Translations under genes and position numbers: made by a program | Assembly (NCBI RefSeq): GCF_000772955.1 | Contig: NZ_JPVO01000055.1 | Location: forward strand, 1-64,000 | Reading direction: 5' to 3' | Length of the DNA: 64,000 bases | Source: Ureibacillus sinduriensis BLB-1 = JCM 15800 | GTDB lineage: Bacteria > Bacillota > Bacilli > Bacillales_A > Planococcaceae | Part shown: positions 9,053 to 18,760 of the stretch, piece after piece | How positions within the stretch are numbered: position 1 is the stretch's first letter | Layout of the letters: each line of letters opens with the position of its first letter | The notes under the pieces: model-generated | The model's input: only the letters and a program-made list of their open reading frames with translations | What the model was told of the DNA's origin: nothing | Database searches by the model: none

Positions 9053-9865
9053 CTATACTTGCAACTTCAGTCTTTCAATAAGAATTTTGGCAATGCCATC
9101 CTCGTTGTTGCTTAAAGTAATTTCGTTCGCGATATTTTTCAAATCATCGATCCCGTTTGACATTGCGACACCAAGCCCTGCGTATTCCAGCATTTCCAGA
9201 TCGTTATCCTCGTCCCCGAAAGCAATGATGCGATCACGTGGAATGTTCAAATCTTTTGCAACATGAGAAATTCCAACAGCTTTGTTCAACCCTTTTTTAA
9301 CGATTTCCACGATATGGAAAGGGGCTCCCCAACGGCGATGTTCGATTAACTCGGCGTGCACGCTTTCCAAATGATCGCGAATGATTGGTACATTTGCTTC
9401 TTCAGCATGAATTAGCAAACTTGTTGGATCTTCGGTTAAATTTGTTTTTAGGTTTCCGATTGTTACACGTGGGTCGCCCATATTAAATATATCCATCATG
9501 CGGTTGTCCTCATTATGGATAAAGACATCATCCAGCACTTCGGCAATCAGGTTCTCATACTGATATTTATCAACCGATTCGACCACATCATGGACGACAC
9601 TGATATCAATGGGGGAATGAATCATTTTCCATGACGCATTTGTAGGATGATGAACAAGGGCACCATTAAAGTTGACAATTGGGGTAGTTAACATCAGTTC
9701 TTTATAATACAGCTGGCTCGCCCGGAATGGACGACCAGTCGCAATCATCACCTGATGTCCTGCTTCTTTTGCCTTGAATAAAGTCATTTTCGTTTTTTCG
9801 GATATTTTTTTTTCATCCGTTAATAAAGTACCATCTAAATCTAATACAATTAAATGTTGTTTCAT
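9053..9865 (-). CDS. yitU: Cof-type HAD phosphatase (YitU-like)
   Basis: A 270-residue haloacid dehalogenase-superfamily phosphatase with a C2b cap. Motif I is DLDGTLL (9-15, nucleophile Asp9), motif II is the Thr/Ser in MIATGRP, and motif IV is GDEDNDLEML near 218-227. Members dephosphorylate small phosphorylated metabolites, some of them flavin precursors; the substrate here is not determined. The next gene upstream, on the opposite strand, is yitV, as in Bacillus. Start ATG 9865 behind AAAGGAG. Confidence 0.88.
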   Translation of the reverse strand: MKQHLIVLDLDGTLLTDEKKISEKTKMTLFKAKEAGHQVMIATGRPFRASQLYYKELMLTTPIVNFNGALVHHPTNASWKMIHSPIDISVVHDVVESVDKYQYENLIAEVLDDVFIHNEDNRMMDIFNMGDPRVTIGNLKTNLTEDPTSLLIHAEEANVPIIRDHLESVHAELIEHRRWGAPFHIVEIVKKGLNKAVGISHVAKDLNIPRDRIIAFGDEDNDLEMLEYAGLGVAMSNGIDDLKNIANEITLSNNEDGIAKILIERLKLQV

Positions 9866-10071
9866 GAAGGAAATCTCCTTTCTGTCTCTTTAAATTTTAT
9901 CCTTTTGGATATATTTAGTCAAAAATTGATAATCCGTTTTCTATCTTTCGCAAAAATTTTCCTTCAGTGATATGATAATTAAGAATAGTTTCTTCTGGGA
10001 CGGACAAAAAAATTAGCTTTAGAAAAACTATTAAGGAATAGATCGACGAACCAGTTTAGGGGTGAAAGAAA

Positions 10072-10833
10072 ATGTATGTTCAAGATGATATGTGGAATGG
10101 GATACCTTTATTACATGTTTACGATAATTCGATGGATGAGCAAACACCTGTGGTCATTTTTCTTCATGGCTTCCAAAGTGCAAAGGAGCATAACTTGCAC
10201 TATGCTTACCAATTAGTGCAAAAGGGTGTGCGTGTTATCATGCCGGATGCTCATTTACACGGTGTCCGCAGTGAAAATCTTTCGGAAGTGAAAATGAATA
10301 TGCACTTCTGGGAAATTGTCCTGAATTCGATACATGAAGTAAATACCATTTTTGGAGAATTGAAGGATCGGGGATATGGCGATGCCAAAATTGGAGTAGC
10401 GGGTTCATCCATGGGTGGAATCGTGACGGCAGGATGCTTGAATTCTTATGACTGGATAAGTGCTGCCGGGATATGTATGGGTGCTCCAGGATATGTCGAG
10501 TTAGCCAATTGGCAGATGGCCCAATTCGAGGCTGCAGGGATTAAATTGCCGATCGATGATATGCAAAAAGCGGAAATACTAAATCAGTTGGCCGAATATG
10601 ATATTACAAAGGATCCAACACGGTTCAACGGGCGACCATTGATTTTTTGGCATGGACATAAAGATGGGACTGTACCTTTTAAAAATACATATCATTTTTA
10701 TACACAATTGCGCTCACACTATGAGCATTCACCCGAGCAGCTTGTATTTATTGAAGCGAAAAATTCGGGGCATAAAGTTTCACGCAGTGGCGTGCTTGCC
10801 GTTACATCGTTTCTTTCGCAACATTTGGCATAA
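10072..10833 (+). CDS. yitV: Alpha/beta hydrolase, esterase YitV-like
   Basis: A 253-residue cytoplasmic serine hydrolase. The nucleophile elbow is GSSMGG, preceded by the oxyanion segment FLHGFQS; an acidic residue lies in FWHGHKDGTVP and the catalytic His in NSGHKVS near the C-terminus. No signal peptide. Homology to B. subtilis YitV is supported by the neighbours (yitU upstream, yitW downstream). Substrate unknown. Start ATG 10072 behind GGGGTGAAAG. Confidence 0.85.
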   Translation: MYVQDDMWNGIPLLHVYDNSMDEQTPVVIFLHGFQSAKEHNLHYAYQLVQKGVRVIMPDAHLHGVRSENLSEVKMNMHFWEIVLNSIHEVNTIFGELKDRGYGDAKIGVAGSSMGGIVTAGCLNSYDWISAAGICMGAPGYVELANWQMAQFEAAGIKLPIDDMQKAEILNQLAEYDITKDPTRFNGRPLIFWHGHKDGTVPFKNTYHFYTQLRSHYEHSPEQLVFIEAKNSGHKVSRSGVLAVTSFLSQHLA

Positions 10834-10853
10834 GGATATTCATTTGCTATGAT
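10825..10853 (+). promoter_or_regulatory. Internal promoter for yitW
   Basis: TTGGCA (10825-10830), a 17-bp spacer and TATGAT (10848-10853) with an extended -10 TG at 10845-10846. The -35 lies in the last codons of yitV, so yitW can be expressed on its own. Confidence 0.6.
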
Positions 10854-10887
10854 AGAGTTAACACGTTAGAGAGAGGGGAATAAGAAA

Positions 10888-11202
10888 ATGGCAATTAGCG
10901 AAGATATGAAAGAAAGCATGTTAGGCGCTTTAGAAAATGTAATCGATCCCGAGCTTGGCATTGATATCGTCAACTTAGGTTTAGTATATGAAGTAGATTT
11001 GGATGAAGAAGGACTGGCGACTGTTACAATGACATTGACATCTATGGGATGCCCACTTGGCCCGGTTATCGTGGATCAAGTGAACACGGCATTGGGTGAA
11101 CTGCCGGAAGTGAAAAAAGTGGATGTGAATATCGTTTGGCAGCCAACATGGTCAAAAGATATGATGTCACGTTATGCAAAAATGGCATTGGGAATTCGTT
11201 AA
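10888..11202 (+). CDS. yitW: MIP18/DUF59 iron-sulfur assembly factor (YitW/SufT-like)
   Basis: A 104-residue protein made of a single MIP18 domain, with the motif DPELGIDIVNLGLVY (about 23-37) and the conserved Cys in TSMGCPLG (about 55). Relatives help place Fe-S clusters on target proteins. It is preceded by its own promoter and AGAGAGGGG, and followed by a strong terminator. An Fe-S Fnr regulator lies 1.4 kb downstream, a possible client, but that link is only inference. Confidence 0.9.
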   Translation: MAISEDMKESMLGALENVIDPELGIDIVNLGLVYEVDLDEEGLATVTMTLTSMGCPLGPVIVDQVNTALGELPEVKKVDVNIVWQPTWSKDMMSRYAKMALGIR

Positions 11203-11239
11203 TATTAATTTTTAGCACATACACATGTTTTTGCCTTTC

Positions 11240-11282
11240 GGCCGCAGACAAACCAACTTGGGTTTGCCTGCGGTCTTTTTTT
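11240..11282 (+). terminator. Terminator of yitW
   Basis: A long GC-rich stem (about 11240-11254 with 11260-11275) closes a short loop and is followed by seven T. Confidence 0.92.
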
Positions 11283-11316
11283 GAAATTGGGCGGCTCACA
11301 AATTTTCATGATTACC

Positions 11317-11346
11317 TTGCTTAAATAAGGGAAGTAACAATATAAG
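11317..11346 (+). promoter_or_regulatory. Candidate promoter of the alcohol dehydrogenase gene
   Basis: TTGCTT (11317-11322), an 18-bp spacer, TATAAG (11341-11346), followed by the start codon 46 bp later. Confidence 0.45.
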
Positions 11347-11391
11347 TTTGGAATATTGCTGAAAATCACTGAAAACTAGGAGGTTTTTAAT

Positions 11392-12531
11392 ATGAAAGCT
11401 GTTACTTTCCAAGGTGCCAAAGATATGCAAGTAAAAGAGGTAGCCGATCCCAAAATTGAAAAAAGTGATGATATTATTATCCGGGTGACGTCTACAGCCA
11501 TTTGCGGCTCCGACCTTCACATCTATCAAGGAGCCCTTCCGGCTTCAAAAGATTATGTAGTCGGACATGAACCAATGGGGATTGTGGAAGATGTTGGACC
11601 TGCGGTAGAGAAAGTGAAAAAGGGGGATCGAGTGGTACTGCCGTTCAATATTTCCTGCGGCCACTGCCACTATTGCCAACATGATATGGAAAGTCAGTGT
11701 GATAACTCGAATCCAAATCCACATGTAGATTCAGGGGGGTATTTCGGCTTTACCGAACGCTATGGCGGTTATCAGGGTGGACAAGCTGAATTATTGCGCG
11801 TACCATTCGGAAACTTTGTGCCATTTGTTATACCTGAATCTGTAGAGCTTGAGGATGAGTCCTTGCTCTTTATGTCGGACGTACTTCCAACCGCCTATTG
11901 GAGTGTGGAAAGTGGGGGAGTTAAAAAAGGTGACACGGTGGTCGTCCTTGGATGCGGTCCAATTGGGTTGATGACACAGAAATTCGCCTGGATGAAAGGG
12001 GCGAAACGTGTCATTGCGGTTGATAATCTACCATACCGCTTAAACCATGCGAAGAAAATGAATAATGTCGAAATCATTAATTTCGATGATCATGAAGATA
12101 CAGGAGATTATATTGCCGAAATAACAAAAGGCGGGGCAGATGTTGTCATTGATTGTGTGGGAATGGATGGGAAAAAGAATCCCCTTGAAGTTGTCGAGCA
12201 AAAACTAAAACTTTCGGGCGGTACAACGAGTGCCATTCGTATTGGAATGAAGGCAATCAAGAAGTTCGGTACATTGCAGATTACGGGTGTATACGGTTCA
12301 ATGTACAATCACTTCCCACTAGGCAATCTTTTTGAACGAAATATTATCATCAAGATGGGACAAGCACCTGTTATCCACTACATGCCAATGCTATTTGAGA
12401 TGATTAAGAAAGGTGAGATTGACCCAACCGAAATCATCACACATAAAGTGCCATTAGACCTGGCAAGTGAAGCCTACAAGACTTTCAATGATCACGAAGA
12501 CGAATGTATTAAGGTTGTGTTAAAACCTTAA
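11392..12531 (+). CDS. Zinc-dependent alcohol dehydrogenase
   Basis: A 379-residue medium-chain dehydrogenase. The catalytic zinc ligands are Cys in AICGSDLH (about 38) and His-Glu in VVGHEPMG (about 60). The structural-zinc cluster is in SCGHCHYC, with a fourth Cys in ESQC (about 88-105). The Rossmann motif is LGCGPIGLM followed by the acidic VIAVD that selects NAD. The family also includes glutathione-independent formaldehyde dehydrogenases, so aldehyde or formaldehyde oxidation is possible; the substrate cannot be told. Single-gene unit with its own terminator. Start ATG 11392 behind AGGAGG. Confidence 0.88.
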   Translation: MKAVTFQGAKDMQVKEVADPKIEKSDDIIIRVTSTAICGSDLHIYQGALPASKDYVVGHEPMGIVEDVGPAVEKVKKGDRVVLPFNISCGHCHYCQHDMESQCDNSNPNPHVDSGGYFGFTERYGGYQGGQAELLRVPFGNFVPFVIPESVELEDESLLFMSDVLPTAYWSVESGGVKKGDTVVVLGCGPIGLMTQKFAWMKGAKRVIAVDNLPYRLNHAKKMNNVEIINFDDHEDTGDYIAEITKGGADVVIDCVGMDGKKNPLEVVEQKLKLSGGTTSAIRIGMKAIKKFGTLQITGVYGSMYNHFPLGNLFERNIIIKMGQAPVIHYMPMLFEMIKKGEIDPTEIITHKVPLDLASEAYKTFNDHEDECIKVVLKP

Positions 12532-12544
12532 GCACTACAAGCTA

Positions 12545-12590
12545 TAAAAAAGGTACGCAAGGATTTTTTGCGTACCTTTCTTTTTTATGG
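12545..12590. terminator. Bidirectional terminator between adh and fnr
   Basis: A perfect stem AAAGGTACGCAA with TTGCGTACCTTT (12549-12580) is flanked by an A-run on the left and a T-run on the right, so it can serve both converging genes. Confidence 0.9.
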
Positions 12591-12621
12591 TAAATGTTGG
12601 TGCCTGCCAACTGTCCACCCT

Positions 12622-13323
12622 TCAATCAATTCGACAAATAGATGCGGGGCAATTTTCGCATGCTATTTCTTGCTTTAAGAAATTCAAATCCAGTACGGTG
12701 ATATAGCCTTTTTCAAACGTAATAATATTTTGTTTCTTTAAATCATTCAGCATGCGATTAATCATTTCGCGGCTTGTCGAACACATATTGGCGATATCTG
12801 TATTAGTTATTTGAATATCGATGAAAAGTTCGTTTCCTTTATTTGGAAGAGGTTTTCCATAAGTGTTCGATAAACGGATCAATGTAGAAAATAGCGCCCC
12901 TTTTTTTCCATGGATCACTAAATCACGAATCAGGCTTTGATTTTTTAAATTCTCGGTTTGTATCCATTTTAAGTATTCAATCATGAGGGAAGGCTGTTCA
13001 GTTAGTATCATTTCCAATGAATGTTTGCCGAGTAGCAGTATTTCCGAGCGGGTGATCGCCTTTGCTGTAGTGGAGTGGAATGTGGAAGGACCAAATAATG
13101 AGCATTCACCGATGATACTTCGCTTGCCGCATACCCGAAAGGTAAGTTCCTTACCGTTTTCAGTTTCTTTGCTTATTTGGATTGAGCCATTCTTAATCAA
13201 AAATAGATCTCGCGCACTCTCGCCCTCATGGAAAATATGGTTCCCTTTTTCCGCCCTGATGAGCAGGCCATGTTTTTCAAATAGTTGATAAATATCCATT
13301 GATAAATGATCGGTCAATGTCAT
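12622..13323 (-). CDS. fnr: Fnr, Fe-S oxygen-sensing regulator of the Crp family
   Basis: A 233-residue protein with an N-terminal cyclic-nucleotide-type beta roll, a dimer helix, and a C-terminal winged helix (recognition segment near CSTSREMINR). The last residues carry Cys222-x2-Cys225-x4-Cys230, the C-terminal cluster spacing described for B. subtilis Fnr. The dimer helix has Asp134 in IRDL, matching the aspartate that gives the fourth ligand there. I therefore expect a [4Fe-4S] cluster that breaks down in oxygen, with DNA binding when oxygen is low. Unlike B. subtilis, narK is not adjacent. It diverges from clpB. Confidence 0.87.
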   Translation of the reverse strand: MTLTDHLSMDIYQLFEKHGLLIRAEKGNHIFHEGESARDLFLIKNGSIQISKETENGKELTFRVCGKRSIIGECSLFGPSTFHSTTAKAITRSEILLLGKHSLEMILTEQPSLMIEYLKWIQTENLKNQSLIRDLVIHGKKGALFSTLIRLSNTYGKPLPNKGNELFIDIQITNTDIANMCSTSREMINRMLNDLKKQNIITFEKGYITVLDLNFLKQEIACENCPASICRID

Positions 13324-13429
13324 CCCACCACACCCTTTCGAAAGCCTAACTTGATATTAAGTAAAAAGTATTTTCAACCTATGATAGCACAGGTAACTTA
13401 AGCAAAATGTAAAATTTTAGTGCCAATTT

Positions 13430-13458
13430 TTGCAATTTGTCAGGAAACAACTTATAAT
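13430..13458 (+). promoter_or_regulatory. Sigma-A promoter of clpB
   Basis: TTGCAA (13430-13435), a 17-bp spacer and a perfect TATAAT (13453-13458). Confidence 0.8.
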
Positions 13459-13464
13459 CAGATT

Positions 13465-13481
13465 AGTCAAAAATGGTCAAA
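13465..13481 (+). promoter_or_regulatory. CtsR operator
   Basis: AGTCAAA, AAT, GGTCAAA fits the CtsR heptamer-repeat consensus RGTCAAA-NAN-RGTCAAA at every position. It covers the predicted start point of the clpB transcript, where a bound repressor would block initiation. ctsR itself is not in the window. Confidence 0.9.
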
Positions 13482-13566
13482 CTAATTATAATCAGAAGGA
13501 TTTGCTTAAGAACTTTTGAGTTATCTTTCGATAATAAAATACAATCTCTTGAAAGGGTGAACAAGA

Positions 13567-15696
13567 ATGCAATTTCAACAGCAAGACAATCGTAGTCCAT
13601 TGGAACAATTTGGTCGCAATTTAATTGAAGAAGTTAAAAATGGGAAAATGGATCCTGTTATCGGTCGTGATGAAGAAATTCGAAATGTCATTCGAATCTT
13701 ATCGAGAAAAACGAAAAACAATCCCATCCTCATAGGTGAACCAGGTGTTGGTAAAACAGCTATTGTTGAAGGACTGGCACAACGAATTGTTCGGAAGGAC
13801 GTACCTGAAGGGTTGAAGAATAGTATTCTATATGAACTGGATATGAGTGCACTAATCGCAGGAGCGAGCTATCGCGGGCAATTTGAAGAACGCTTGAAAG
13901 GTGTCTTGAAAGAAGTCAAAGATTCAGATGGGCAAATCATTTTATTTATCGATGAAATTCATACGATTGTCGGTGCAGGTAAAACAGAAGGCGCAATGGA
14001 TGCCGGAAATATGCTGAAACCGATGTTGGCAAGAGGGGAGCTTCATTGTATCGGGGCCACTACATTAGATGAATACCGCATGTATATTGAAAAAGATCCC
14101 GCTCTTGAACGCAGGTTTCAGCAGGTGATCGTACGTGAACCATCTATCGAGGACACAGTCTCGATTTTGCGCGGCCTAAAAGAACGCTTTGAATTGCACC
14201 ATGCCGTTCGCATTCATGATCGTGCAATTATTGCGGCTGCTGAGCTTTCAAATCGTTATATTACCGAGAGGTTCCTGCCCGATAAGGCAATTGATTTAAT
14301 TGATGAGGCATGTGCCATGATACGAACTGAAATCGACTCCATGCCACATGAGCTGGATCTTGTGACCCGGCGTGTCATGCAGCTTGAAATCGAGGAACAG
14401 GCACTAACAAAAGAAAAAGATGAAGCAAGTAAAAAACGCCTTGAAGCATTAAGGGTTGAATTGGCTTCTTTGAAAGAATCGACTGACAAAATACGCAAAC
14501 AATGGGAACAAGAAAAACAGGCACTGCAAATCATCCAAAAAAAGCGTGAACAACTGGATAGCAATCGCCGTGATTTGGAAGATGCGGAAAGTAAATATGA
14601 CTTAAATAAAGCAGCAGAACTTCGCCATGGTAAAATTCCTGCACTGGAAAAGGAACTATCGGGATTGGAGGAAGCGTTGAAGCTTGGTTCTGAGTCAAGG
14701 ATTCTCCGCGAGGAAGTAACAGCTGAAGAAATTGCCTCCATTATTTCGAGATGGACCGGCATCCCGGTTACGAAGTTGGTCGAAGGCGAGAGAGAGAAGT
14801 TGTTGAGGTTAAAGGATACCTTGAAGGAACGGGTGGTCGGCCAAGATATGGCGGTTAAACTAGTAACGGAGGCTGTATGGCGGGCACGTTCGGGCATTAA
14901 AGATCCCAATCGTCCAATCGGTTCTTTTATTTTCTTGGGCCCGACCGGAGTAGGGAAAACCGAGCTTGCGAAAGCACTAGCCGCACAGCTCTTCGATTCG
15001 GAGGATCATTTTATCCGCATTGATATGAGCGAGTATATGGAAAAGCATAGTGTGTCCCGCCTTGTGGGAGCACCTCCCGGCTATATCGGCTATGAAGAAG
15101 GCGGACAATTGACGGAAGTGGTCCGAAGAAATCCATATTCGGTCGTTTTGCTGGATGAGATTGAGAAGGCCCATCCCGATGTATCAAATATTCTTCTTCA
15201 AATTTTGGATGACGGACGTATTACGGATAGTCAAGGACGATTAGTGAACTTTACAAATACAGTCGTCATCATGACTTCCAATATTGGTTCACATTATTTA
15301 CTTGAAGCGAAACCTGAAGACAAGCAATCAGTTGAAGATTTGGTGATGAGGGAATTACGCACCCATTTCAAACCTGAACTACTGAATCGTGTGGATGATA
15401 TTATTACATTCCATGCATTGGGTGGTGCCCATTTCCATGCAATCGCTTTGAAATATGTCGGGCAATTGCAAGAGCGCGTTGCCCAACAAGAGATCGAGCT
15501 AAAAGTGAGTGATGAGGTTGTCGATTGGATTGTTGAACATGGCACGGACGCGCAATTTGGAGCAAGGCCCTTAAAACGTTTCATCCAACGCAATGTGGAA
15601 ACAGCAGTGGCGAAAGAATTGCTAAAAGGGGAAGTGCTTCCGGGAGAAGCTTTACATGCTACATTGGACAACAATGAATTACTAGTGAAAAAATAA
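13567..15696 (+). CDS. clpB: ClpB-type disaggregase lacking the N-terminal domain
   Basis: A 709-residue Hsp100 with two AAA+ rings: Walker [10 protein letters not shown] (57-65) and GPTGVGKTE in the second. Between them is a coiled-coil middle domain of about 120 residues (roughly 265-385), the length typical of ClpB rather than ClpC or ClpE. Second-ring pore loop GYIGYEEGG is present. I see no IGF/LGF loop for ClpP, so it should refold rather than degrade, probably with DnaK. Full-length ClpB is about 860 residues; here the protein starts directly at the first AAA linker, with no upstream in-frame start, so the N-domain is genuinely absent. Heat control by CtsR is indicated by the operator upstream. 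Confidence 0.9.
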   Translation: MQFQQQDNRSPLEQFGRNLIEEVKNGKMDPVIGRDEEIRNVIRILSRKTKNNPILIGEPGVGKTAIVEGLAQRIVRKDVPEGLKNSILYELDMSALIAGASYRGQFEERLKGVLKEVKDSDGQIILFIDEIHTIVGAGKTEGAMDAGNMLKPMLARGELHCIGATTLDEYRMYIEKDPALERRFQQVIVREPSIEDTVSILRGLKERFELHHAVRIHDRAIIAAAELSNRYITERFLPDKAIDLIDEACAMIRTEIDSMPHELDLVTRRVMQLEIEEQALTKEKDEASKKRLEALRVELASLKESTDKIRKQWEQEKQALQIIQKKREQLDSNRRDLEDAESKYDLNKAAELRHGKIPALEKELSGLEEALKLGSESRILREEVTAEEIASIISRWTGIPVTKLVEGEREKLLRLKDTLKERVVGQDMAVKLVTEAVWRARSGIKDPNRPIGSFIFLGPTGVGKTELAKALAAQLFDSEDHFIRIDMSEYMEKHSVSRLVGAPPGYIGYEEGGQLTEVVRRNPYSVVLLDEIEKAHPDVSNILLQILDDGRITDSQGRLVNFTNTVVIMTSNIGSHYLLEAKPEDKQSVEDLVMRELRTHFKPELLNRVDDIITFHALGGAHFHAIALKYVGQLQERVAQQEIELKVSDEVVDWIVEHGTDAQFGARPLKRFIQRNVETAVAKELLKGEVLPGEALHATLDNNELLVKK

Positions 15697-15704
15697 CTAA
15701 AGTT

Positions 15705-15738
15705 GGGCAGCTTGCAATGCAAGTTGCCCACATTTTTT
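15705..15738 (+). terminator. Terminator of clpB
   Basis: A 12-bp stem, GGGCAGCTTGCA with TGCAAGTTGCCC (15705-15729), is followed by ACA and six T. Confidence 0.85.
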
Positions 15739-15756
15739 GTCCGGGGTTTCAACTCC

Positions 15757-15792
15757 AATAAAAAATGGGCAACCCGGTATAAGGGTTGCCCG
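15757..15792 (-). terminator. Distal terminator downstream of yjzD
   Basis: On the minus strand a perfect 9-bp stem (GGGCAACCC/GGGTTGCCC, 15767-15792) is followed by A and a T-run. It backs up the proximal terminator at 15803. Confidence 0.75.
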
Positions 15793-15802
15793 TCTATTAA
15801 CA

Positions 15803-15832
15803 AAATAAAAGCACTTCGATTAGAAGTGCTAA
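15803..15832 (-). terminator. Proximal terminator of yjzD
   Basis: On the minus strand an 8-bp stem AGCACTTC/GAAGTGCT (15810-15830) is followed by TTTATTTT. Confidence 0.8.
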
Positions 15833-15841
15833 AACTCAAAA

Positions 15842-16033
15842 TTAGTGATGATCAGCTTCTGGAGTCGGTTCGTTCGGAATAATTGCACTGATGATAAATA
15901 CTAAAATTGTAAAAATAACGCCTAGAATTAAACTAGTTGTAACATCAAATGGTACAGCAAGAATAGAACTTACAACATAATTTAACATTAACATTAATAG
16001 TACAGACCAAACTAAAGTCATTACATATTGCAT
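15842..16033 (-). CDS. yjzD: DUF2929 small membrane protein (YjzD-like)
   Basis: A 63-residue protein with two membrane helices (about 4-25 and 33-52) and a short C-terminal tail ending in two His. The sequence pattern fits DUF2929, whose B. subtilis member YjzD also lies divergently beside fabHA. Function is unknown. Start ATG 16033 behind AGGTGAAATG. Confidence 0.75.
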   Translation of the reverse strand: MQYVMTLVWSVLLMLMLNYVVSSILAVPFDVTTSLILGVIFTILVFIISAIIPNEPTPEADHH

Positions 16034-16149
16034 TCATTTCACCTCTATAAAACATTTTTAAATAGTATTCCAATTTTCATCTTATTTATCATATCATATA
16101 CATTCATAAAAAAGAACTACTAACTTAAGAACAAATCGTGAATTAAAGG

Positions 16150-16179
16150 TTGAGGTTATTTTTTTTATGAGCTATAATT
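16150..16179 (+). promoter_or_regulatory. Sigma-A promoter of fabH-fabF
   Basis: TTGAGG (16150-16155), an 18-bp spacer and TATAAT (16174-16179). Confidence 0.65.
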
Positions 16180-16194
16180 AAGACCAAGTACTAA
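16178..16194 (+). promoter_or_regulatory. FapR operator
   Basis: TTAAGACCAAGTACTAA matches 15 of 17 bases of the reverse complement of the B. subtilis fabHA-type FapR site. It begins inside the -10 box and runs over the start point, the position where FapR represses until malonyl-CoA releases it. fapR itself is not in the window. Confidence 0.85.
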
Positions 16195-16223
16195 ATGTTA
16201 GTAGTAAAACGGGGGGATTTAAA

Positions 16224-17162
16224 ATGAATGCAGGGATCGTTGGATTAGGGAAATATGTTCCAGAGAAGGTACTGACAAATTTTGATTTAGAAAAAACTTT
16301 AGATACAAATGATGAATGGATTCGTACAAGAACCGGCATAGAGGAAAGAAGGATCGCTGGAAATGAGGAGAATACTTCGGATTTAGCTCTTTCCGCTGCG
16401 AAAAAGGCGATTGAGGATGCGAATATTACAGCAGACCAGATTGGTTTAATATTGGTTGCAACGGTAACTCCAGATCGTGCCTTTCCAAGTGTTGCATGTC
16501 AAATACAGGAAAACCTAGGTGCTGTCAATGCGGCGGCTATGGATGTTTCAGCAGCATGCTCAGGATTTATTTATGGTCTTGCAACGGCAAAACAATTTAT
16601 TGAAAGCAAAAGTTATCAATATATCTTAGTAGTAGGTGTTGAAAAGCTATCGAAAGTGACAGACTGGAATGACCGAAACACGGCAGTCTTGTTTGGAGAT
16701 GGTGCATGTGCTGCGGTTGTTGGTGAAGTGAGTGAGGGAAGAGGTATTTTATCGTTTGAATTAGGGGCGGATGGAACTGGCGGTAAGCACCTATTCTTGA
16801 ACGATGAACGTACAATCACGATGAACGGTCGCGAAGTGTTCAAATTTGCAGTAAGACAAATGGGTGAAACTGCGGTTTCTGTTCTGGATAAAGCTGGATT
16901 ATCCAAGGAAGATGTCGATTTGCTTATTCCACATCAAGCAAATATTCGTATAATGGAAGCATCACGTGAAAGACTTGAGCTGCCGGAAGAAAAATTATCA
17001 AAACATATCCATAAATACGGAAATACATCTTCAGCTTCTATTGGTCTTGCTTTGGCAGACGAATTGGAAGATGGTAGAATTAAAGATGATGATATTTTGG
17101 TTTTAGTCGGTTTTGGCGGCGGCCTAACTTGGGGTGGAGCAGTCATCAAGTGGGGTAAATAA
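16224..17162 (+). CDS. fabH: 3-oxoacyl-ACP synthase III, FabH
   Basis: A 312-residue condensing enzyme that joins a short acyl-CoA to malonyl-ACP, the first elongation step of fatty-acid synthesis. The active-site Cys is residue 112 in SAACSGF; the His lies in IPHQAN and the Asn in GNTSSAS, completing the Cys-His-Asn triad. Gram-positive FabH usually accepts branched primers. Start ATG 16224 behind GGGGGG, ending 49 bp before fabF, with which it forms an operon under FapR control. Confidence 0.95.
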   Translation: MNAGIVGLGKYVPEKVLTNFDLEKTLDTNDEWIRTRTGIEERRIAGNEENTSDLALSAAKKAIEDANITADQIGLILVATVTPDRAFPSVACQIQENLGAVNAAAMDVSAACSGFIYGLATAKQFIESKSYQYILVVGVEKLSKVTDWNDRNTAVLFGDGACAAVVGEVSEGRGILSFELGADGTGGKHLFLNDERTITMNGREVFKFAVRQMGETAVSVLDKAGLSKEDVDLLIPHQANIRIMEASRERLELPEEKLSKHIHKYGNTSSASIGLALADELEDGRIKDDDILVLVGFGGGLTWGGAVIKWGK

Positions 17163-17211
17163 TATCTTTTTAATACGAACTTATTTAAACACTAAGGGGG
17201 ATATAAGAACG

Positions 17212-18447
17212 ATGAAAAAAAGAGTAGTAATCACAGGAATTGGTGCTGTAACGCCTTTAGGTAACTCGATAGAAGAAACATGGGAAAACTTAATTGCAGG
17301 GAAATCGGGTGTTGGAGCGTTAACTCGATTGGATGCCGAAAAATTCCCGGTGAAAATAGCGGCTGAGGTTAAAGATTTCGATATTGAACAATATATCGAG
17401 AAAAAAGAAGCTAGGAAAATGGATCGCTTCACGCATTACGCTTTGGCGGCTTCAATCATGGCGATGAAAGATTCAGCGTTGGAAATTACAGAAGAAATCG
17501 CGCCTCGTGTTGGTGTATGGATTGGTTCAGGTATTGGCGGGATGGAAACGTACGAAAACCAATATATCACATTCCAAGAACGTGGTGTAAGACGAGTGAG
17601 CCCGTTCTTTGTTCCAATGATGATTCCGAATATGGCTTCAGGCCAAGTTTCAATCCATTTTGGGGCTAAAGGCATTAACTCTTGTTCTGTTACTGCCTGT
17701 GCATCAGGAACGAACTCAATCGGAGATGCTTTTAAAGTAATTCAGCGCGGAGATGCGGACGCAATGATTACTGGTGGTGCAGAGGCGCCAATCGTCAATA
17801 TGGCGGTTGCTGGATTCTGTTCAAGTACAGCACTTTCGCTAAATCCAGATGCCGATATTGCTTCACGTCCTTTCGACGCGAATCGTGATGGTTTTGTTAT
17901 CGGTGAAGGAGCGGGCATTTTAGTATTAGAAGAGTATGAATTTGCCAAAGCTCGTGGTGCTAAAATCTATGCTGAAGTTGTTGGGTATGGTTCTACTGGT
18001 GATGCGCATCATATTACGGCTCCAGCTCCGGAAGGGGAAGGTGCTGCAAGAGCGATACGTCAAGCGTTGGAAGATGGTGATGTTGATCCAACTCAAGTCG
18101 GATATATCAACGCCCATGGTACTAGTACGCCATATAATGATTTATTTGAAACGAAAGCGGTAAAAACAGTATTTGGCGAGCATGCGTATAATCTTGCCAT
18201 GAGCTCAACAAAATCAATGACAGGTCATTTATTAGGCGCTGCTGGTGGGGTGGAAGCAATCTTTACCGCCCTGGCATTAAAAGAAGGCGTATTGCCTCCA
18301 ACAATCAATCTGACAACTCCAGATCCAGAGTGTGATCTAGATTATGTTCCAAATACCGCACGTCATCAATCCGTAGAGTATGGGATGAGCAACTCGCTTG
18401 GTTTTGGCGGGCATAATGCAAGTTTAGTATTGAAAAAAGTTGACTAA
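17212..18447 (+). CDS. fabF: 3-oxoacyl-ACP synthase II, FabF
   Basis: A 411-residue elongating condensing enzyme. Catalytic Cys163 lies in TACASGTN, with His in [11 protein letters not shown] and in [10 protein letters not shown] start it at ATG 17212 (MKKRVVITG), behind AAGGGGG, because the family begins there; an in-frame upstream ATG at 17134 would overlap fabH and add an unrelated stretch. It is the second gene of the fabH-fabF operon. Confidence 0.95.
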   Translation: MKKRVVITGIGAVTPLGNSIEETWENLIAGKSGVGALTRLDAEKFPVKIAAEVKDFDIEQYIEKKEARKMDRFTHYALAASIMAMKDSALEITEEIAPRVGVWIGSGIGGMETYENQYITFQERGVRRVSPFFVPMMIPNMASGQVSIHFGAKGINSCSVTACASGTNSIGDAFKVIQRGDADAMITGGAEAPIVNMAVAGFCSSTALSLNPDADIASRPFDANRDGFVIGEGAGILVLEEYEFAKARGAKIYAEVVGYGSTGDAHHITAPAPEGEGAARAIRQALEDGDVDPTQVGYINAHGTSTPYNDLFETKAVKTVFGEHAYNLAMSSTKSMTGHLLGAAGGVEAIFTALALKEGVLPPTINLTTPDPECDLDYVPNTARHQSVEYGMSNSLGFGGHNASLVLKKVD

Positions 18448-18510
18448 TTAGAAATGGTGTCGAGTTGCATGTGTAGCTTCTAGCCACTTCATAACTGCTT
18501 ACAAAAATTT

Positions 18511-18541
18511 GGCCGATTGCAATGGATGTTTGCAATCGGTC
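18511..18541 (-). terminator. Candidate terminator of trpS
   Basis: An 11-bp stem (18511-18521 with 18531-18541) is followed by a T-rich run only on the minus strand. Confidence 0.55.
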
Positions 18542-18724
18542 TTAGTTGCCCTTATACAGATTATTGAAGGGTTTTCATTTAACGTATCAAAAAGCGTCTT
18601 TTGTCGATAATTCCAATTGTTTGGGTACTCATGATGCGGGTCATGAAGACGATGCAACAGGAGTGTTTTTGTTCTCGTTGACATGCCGGACGAGATCTAC
18701 TGGCTCTATTATTGTCGATAAGTT

Positions 18725-18760
18725 AAATGCCTTTAGCGAACAGCTAAAGGCATTTTTGTG
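18725..18760 (+). terminator. Terminator of fabF
   Basis: A 13-bp perfect stem (AAATGCCTTTAGC with GCTAAAGGCATTT) is followed by TTTTTG on the plus strand. Confidence 0.85.
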
